From: Bolinopsis microptera
Lineage: Eukaryota > Ctenophora > Tentaculata > Lobata > Bolinopsidae
Length of the DNA: 64,000 nt
Direction: 5' to 3'
NCBI RefSeq assembly: GCF_026151205.1
Contig: NC_087081.1
Location: forward strand, 8,117,246-8,181,245
Made by a program: the position numbers and the translations under genes. This document shows positions 60,082-64,000 of this stretch, in pieces. Under the pieces are notes generated by a model, which worked only from the letters and a program-made list of their open reading frames with translations, did no database searches and was not told the origin of the DNA. Each line of letters begins with the position of its first letter. Within the stretch, counting starts at the first letter, position 1.

Positions 60082-61512
60082 AAGGGGGTGTTCACTGTTC
60101 CTTTATTAATTGTGTGAACCTGGGTCCGCACAAAAATCACAAACAAATTTTCCTCTAAACCGGGAGATTTTGTTGATCTTGTTTATCCGTTTATCGCAAA
60201 ACTTTCATCGACGCAGTTTCTTTGGAGTTTCACAAAACATGTCATTGCACACGGCCTGGGTTTTCTTGTTCGGGAGGAGAGGTGTAATTTTATCGTCTAG
60301 AAGTGGGATTAGATCTACCTGGGTATAGACTAAGGAAAGGGACAAAGTGCAAATCATAACATCAAAGTGAATCATACTTACAAGCTAATGAATCGTGAGG
60401 CTCGGAAAGAGTAGTTGGTTGATAAAAATTAATAATTGGAGAAATACATGTAAACGGAATAAGCAGTTTGATATTCAATTCACTTATAATGTACTTAGTA
60501 ATGAATTTCAAACTATAAAAGCTTAAAAAGATGAATGAAAGCGGGACTAACATATTCATAAAGAATTAAAAATCATTAATTATTGGGGCGGTTATAAGTT
60601 AAGTAGCTCAAGTAACCGGTGGTCGGGTCGAAGGCGCCAAGCAAATTTTAGAATCGCTCTCAAGCAAGAAAATTTGCCGAAAGCATATTAGTTTTTTCGA
60701 ACTGATGATTCAACTCATTATTCCATTGAAATTATTTCTTTTCAACGTAACCATACATCTTTAACCATTTACAAAAAAAACTAATTTTTCACTTTTGTTA
60801 AGATTTAATTTATTCCTATTTATTGGTTATCTAATTGATTACTTAATTGTTTATTTAATTATCATTTAATTGATTATTTAATTATTTAATTATACTGAAC
60901 AACAAAATAAAAGAGGAGACGTGTTTGATACGAGCGAATAAATATAGCCGATGCAACAAACAAGCTAACTAAAATAATTTAATGCATTAGGTTTGATAAA
61001 GGCTTACTATAAACCACCTGATAGAACCTCCGATATCGATCTTAACAAATGAATTACCTTGTTTTTGATATCGACCTTAAAAATTGATTTGATAATATGG
61101 CCTTCATAAAGCAATAACACCAACCAAAATAACCATTACCCAAATACTCCATCACACACAAATATTTACCTTTGCTAAAATTATATTGTCACATAATTAT
61201 GTCACATAATTATGTCACATAATTATGTCACATAACAAAAAGCTGACGGGGCTCCTACAAACCTACTACAACAATTTAATTTGCTAAAAACAGAGAACCA
61301 AATCAACATTTGGTACATCTGCAAGTTCTTCAAATCTTGCTTTCGATATTCACTATAATCAGAGTGCTTAATTGCAGCAACAGCATGAAATCATAATTAA
61401 AATAATTATAAATCATAATTAAATAAAAACTATATCGAGGCGAGGGAAACTGCAGGTCATCTTGGAAACTAGCAGTTGTAGAAACAGTTACCTAGCAACA
61501 GTAACCTAGCAA
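60082..61512. other. Convergent intergenic spacer
   Basis: Spacer between the Sp17-like gene (plus) and the coiled-coil gene (minus), which end toward each other. Apart from the short array at 61188-61236 it is plain AT-rich sequence. Confidence 0.5.
61188..61236. repeat. 13-bp tandem repeat
   Basis: About four copies of TGTCACATAATTA, itself containing the palindrome CATAATTATG. Confidence 0.9.
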
Positions 61513-64000
61513 CTAGTAGTTGTAGAGGGTCAAAGCTTGGTCTATTGCTTCAAGTTTCTTTTGCAGTTCTACAACGATGCTTTTCTCGATCAGGTTCTCT
61601 AAACGATCTATCTTATCGCTAAGCTGAGCCACCTGTGAATAAATAATTATAATTATGTGAATAAATAATCGTAATTAACAATTATAATTTAGAATTATGA
61701 TCATGAAACAGAAATTCTGGCCTGGAGGGGGTTGTTTAAAACATATAAGTAATACGTAGTGTTTATTGAGCAGGAGCTTTCAAAATACGCTCGTGTAAAT
61801 CGTTTTCAGGAAATTCTGGCCTTTAACTTTTTAGGTTTACTCTATTGCAATATCAAGCTTTCGATGATCAGCTTTTTTGCAACCTGTCCAACTTTCATAC
61901 TTAAACAAAAGTAAAAATCTATAAATATAGATTTGCTGGTGGAAACATGCATCACAGCGTATACAAATTTGCCTAGTAAAGCAATCTGTAAAAACAAATA
62001 ATTGTTATTACTAGCCTGTTCCTCGACGATGTCTATTTTATCTCTGTCTGTAACTGGGTCGAACTTAACTATCTCAGGTGCGTACTCATCTCTCATTTGA
62101 CTCTCGTACCTGGACATGTTGAAATTTAAATTACATTTAAATTAAGGTTAAGTTAAATTTAAGTTAAATCAAATACCAAAGAGCAGAACTAAAACATACC
62201 CACAGTTTTGAAAATCCTACCGAGCATGTTGATGCACATAAAACGTTGTTGCTTTTCTTCTTAAAGACTTCAAGAAGTTTGTTCAACTTAGTTAATATTA
62301 CATGTACTAGGTGTTGAGTATGTATTTTTGGGCTTACAGAGAACAATCTCGGTCAGTTAATTCATCTCCACTTTCAGAATATTTTGCGAATTACTAATCA
62401 TAGGCAATTTTCGAAACCGCGTTTTACATTTAAACAGAGTATGCTGAGATTCTAGATATAACTGCATGTCAATATTTTTACAGTAGTAAAGTACGCCGAC
62501 AAACTTTCTCAAGTAAACTTAACGAGTTTTCTTGAGCTGTACGTGCCAATATTATTCACGATGCTCAGAAGTTTATATCGCTACCTTGAGTAGCAACAGT
62601 TGTAGCTCCTTGTAGAGAATCATCTATATCGTGCAGTATAAATATAAAAGAAAGTTTTTTAAAGAAGGCAAGTTGTGCACAATAGCTCATAGGATCGGGA
62701 TTAAAACTTGATTGTATTTTGCATGGAAGCAATTTTAAATTAAAGTGAATAAATTGGACCGTGCTAAACATGATAAGTGTGTTTGTAGATTTGCATCTTG
62801 CTTGGGTGGTGGTCGCCCAAGTGATATAAAAACGTGACACAAGGACAGTTTACTTAATCGGCCTCCCAAGTACGCTCCCACATCCAGAAAGTTTTATATT
62901 TCCTCCCAGATGCGTTTTTTCTAAATTCTGTGGCCCACAAGTGCTTTGCTCGCAAGTTTGTCTTTTTTTCTGTGGCCCACTCGTTTCGCAAATTTTTAAC
63001 ACTGGGCCAATTCACAAGCAGGGACGTGGCCAGGTTTTTTCTTTGGGGGGGGGGGGGGCGTCGGCGAGCGAAGCGAGACTACTAGTCCAATCCAGCTGCG
63101 CAGCGAGCGAAGCGAGCAAGCTGTGGCAGGGGTCTGGGGGCGCAGCCCCCAGCGGGGTCCAGGGGCGGAGCCCCTTGGCGGGGGCCAGGGGGGCGCAGCC
63201 CCCCGGAAATTTATTTCGAAATAGGGTGTTTTAGACGACATTTGGCATTAAAGAAATTTGTAGGACAGCAATAGACTGGGATTGAAAAGAATCAAGTACT
63301 CACGTAAATTTTGTAACTTCACAACAGCAATCTGTATTCTCCAATCAGAATATTTCACTGTGTTCCAAAACTGACAGGATGTTCCTCTTTGATTTTTATA
63401 CAATCGAAATGTTTTCTTCAAAAATTTCTTCAATTAATTTGTCTTTATTCCTAAAAAATATTTTGAAATTTAGGAGTAACTTCTCAAAAATTTCCTCTTT
63501 TTCTCAAAAATTTCCTCTATTTCCTTTTATTTCCTCCCAGGCTGCCTGGCAAGATGGCGTGTTTCTGGATGTGGGAGTACGCTCAAATATTATTGGAGCT
63601 TTTCCAACTTTAAGATAATATGGGCGATTTGAATACTTATTGATGGTTCATTCAAGAAATATGCTAGTTGAAATTTTGACACTACGTTGAAATATAAATA
63701 CAAAATACATCCGAACTAAAAAGTTGTACTCACCCTTCCATCACTTCTTTAGACAATGTCCTCTCGAACTCAATAATGAACCTGAATTATCAAGTATTCA
63801 AACTTTAGAGCAAGAAAACAACATCAATCATCACACCAGTGCAAAGACAGGATCACAGTCGGTTGATTTATTTGAAATTGAGTATATTCAATATATTGAC
63901 AGCAAATTTGAGTCGTCATATTTGCAAAAGATATCACAAACATACAACAACCCATCTTATGAAACATACCTAGCTCTATCAATTCGAGCGAACAGCTCAG
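61513..64000 (-). CDS. C-terminal exons of an unidentified coiled-coil protein (5' end outside window)
   Basis: Four minus-strand exons join in phase: 64000-63970 (partial, donor GTATGT), 63781-63734 (acceptor AATTCAG, donor GTGAGT), 62109-62016 (acceptor TGTCCAG) and 61632-61513 (acceptor TTCACAG, stop TAG). They read ELFARIDRA, RFIIEFERTLSKEVMEG, YESQMRDEYAPEIVKFDPVT, DRDKIDIVEEQ, then VAQLSDKIDRLENLIEKSIV and a short end, ALTLYNY. The last exon has heptad-like leucine spacing and is probably a coiled coil used for self-association. The third exon's donor is GC rather than GT (CAG|GCTAGT); it is the only choice that keeps the frame open. The ATG within 62114-62118 could be a start of a short form, but joining from upstream exons is phase-perfect. 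I do not recognise the family. Confidence 0.65.
62110..63733 (-). other. Intron of the coiled-coil gene
   Basis: A 1.6 kb intron containing a GC-rich element at 63021-63225. A possible extra exon at 63307-63375 (WNTVKYSDWRIQIAVVK) has a clear GTGAGT donor, but its phase does not fit the next exon. Confidence 0.5.
63021..63225. mobile_element. GC-rich element fragment with nested hairpins
   Basis: Starts CAGGGACGTGGCCAGG, then a poly-G run, then nested palindromes such as GGGGGCGCAGCCCCC and repeats of GCGAGCGAAGCGAG. This resembles the ends of hAT-like MITEs common in marine invertebrates (family knowledge). I cannot find its other end or a target duplication. Confidence 0.5.

Noticed and set aside
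63307-63375. Extra exon of the coiled-coil gene (WNTVKYSDWRIQIAVVKLQNL)
   Set aside because: Good donor, but its outgoing phase 1 conflicts with exon 62109, while the neighbouring exons join perfectly without it.
1-64000. tRNA or rRNA genes
   Set aside because: I looked for B-box-like GGTTCGAATCC and conserved rRNA blocks by eye and found none; a tRNAscan run would be decisive.

Overview
The window looks like nuclear DNA of a metazoan. It is AT-rich, has many short exons bounded by GT-AG introns (one candidate GC-AG), long non-coding stretches, and many minisatellites and small DNA transposons. The gene content is animal-like: a secreted galactose-binding-type lectin, a DH-domain RhoGEF, and a sperm Sp17-like RIIa protein. 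The retroelement tail and the foldback and GC-rich elements resemble those of marine invertebrates. A cnidarian is my best guess, but that is inference; no rRNA, tRNA or mitochondrial marker is present to settle it.

Layout. 1-10.1 kb is a diverged tandem array of about 1.4 kb units with decayed exon-like blocks on the minus strand. It holds a 21-bp minisatellite and is split by a 2.7 kb foldback element. 10.2-11.0 kb is a TA-flanked MITE. 11.5-13.0 kb (minus) is a complete three-exon gene for a secreted F5/8C/fucolectin-like protein of 180 residues. 13.4-14.7 kb is a TTAA-flanked foldback element. 15.2-16.85 kb is the 3' end of a non-LTR retrotransposon, interrupted by a short hAT element with a perfect 8-bp target duplication.

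18.4-42.6 kb (plus) carries a series of phase-compatible exons. The first part (18371-29042) encodes a long, mostly disordered Ser/Pro/Lys-rich protein. The second part (30454-42603) encodes a divergent RhoGEF DH domain followed by a disordered tail, with no PH domain seen. The parts may be two genes or one gene with an internal promoter. Many introns of this locus hold tandem arrays, and several arrays are copies of the neighbouring exon/intron junction, so they multiply splice sites. A TTAA-target MITE sits inside a coding exon; without it the frame is continuous.

42.9-47.3 kb is a 4.3 kb TTAA-flanked element with a recurrent GTGAC-N5-TTTAC-like motif that flips orientation near its middle. 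47.3-57.3 kb shows no gene I can support, only simple and dispersed repeats. 57.3-60.1 kb (plus) is an Sp17/RIIa gene with an apparent one-base frameshift. 61.5-64.0 kb (minus) is the 3' end of a gene with a coiled-coil C-terminus that continues past the window. The last two genes converge tail to tail. All exon boundaries come from reading splice signals and phases by eye, without transcript evidence.
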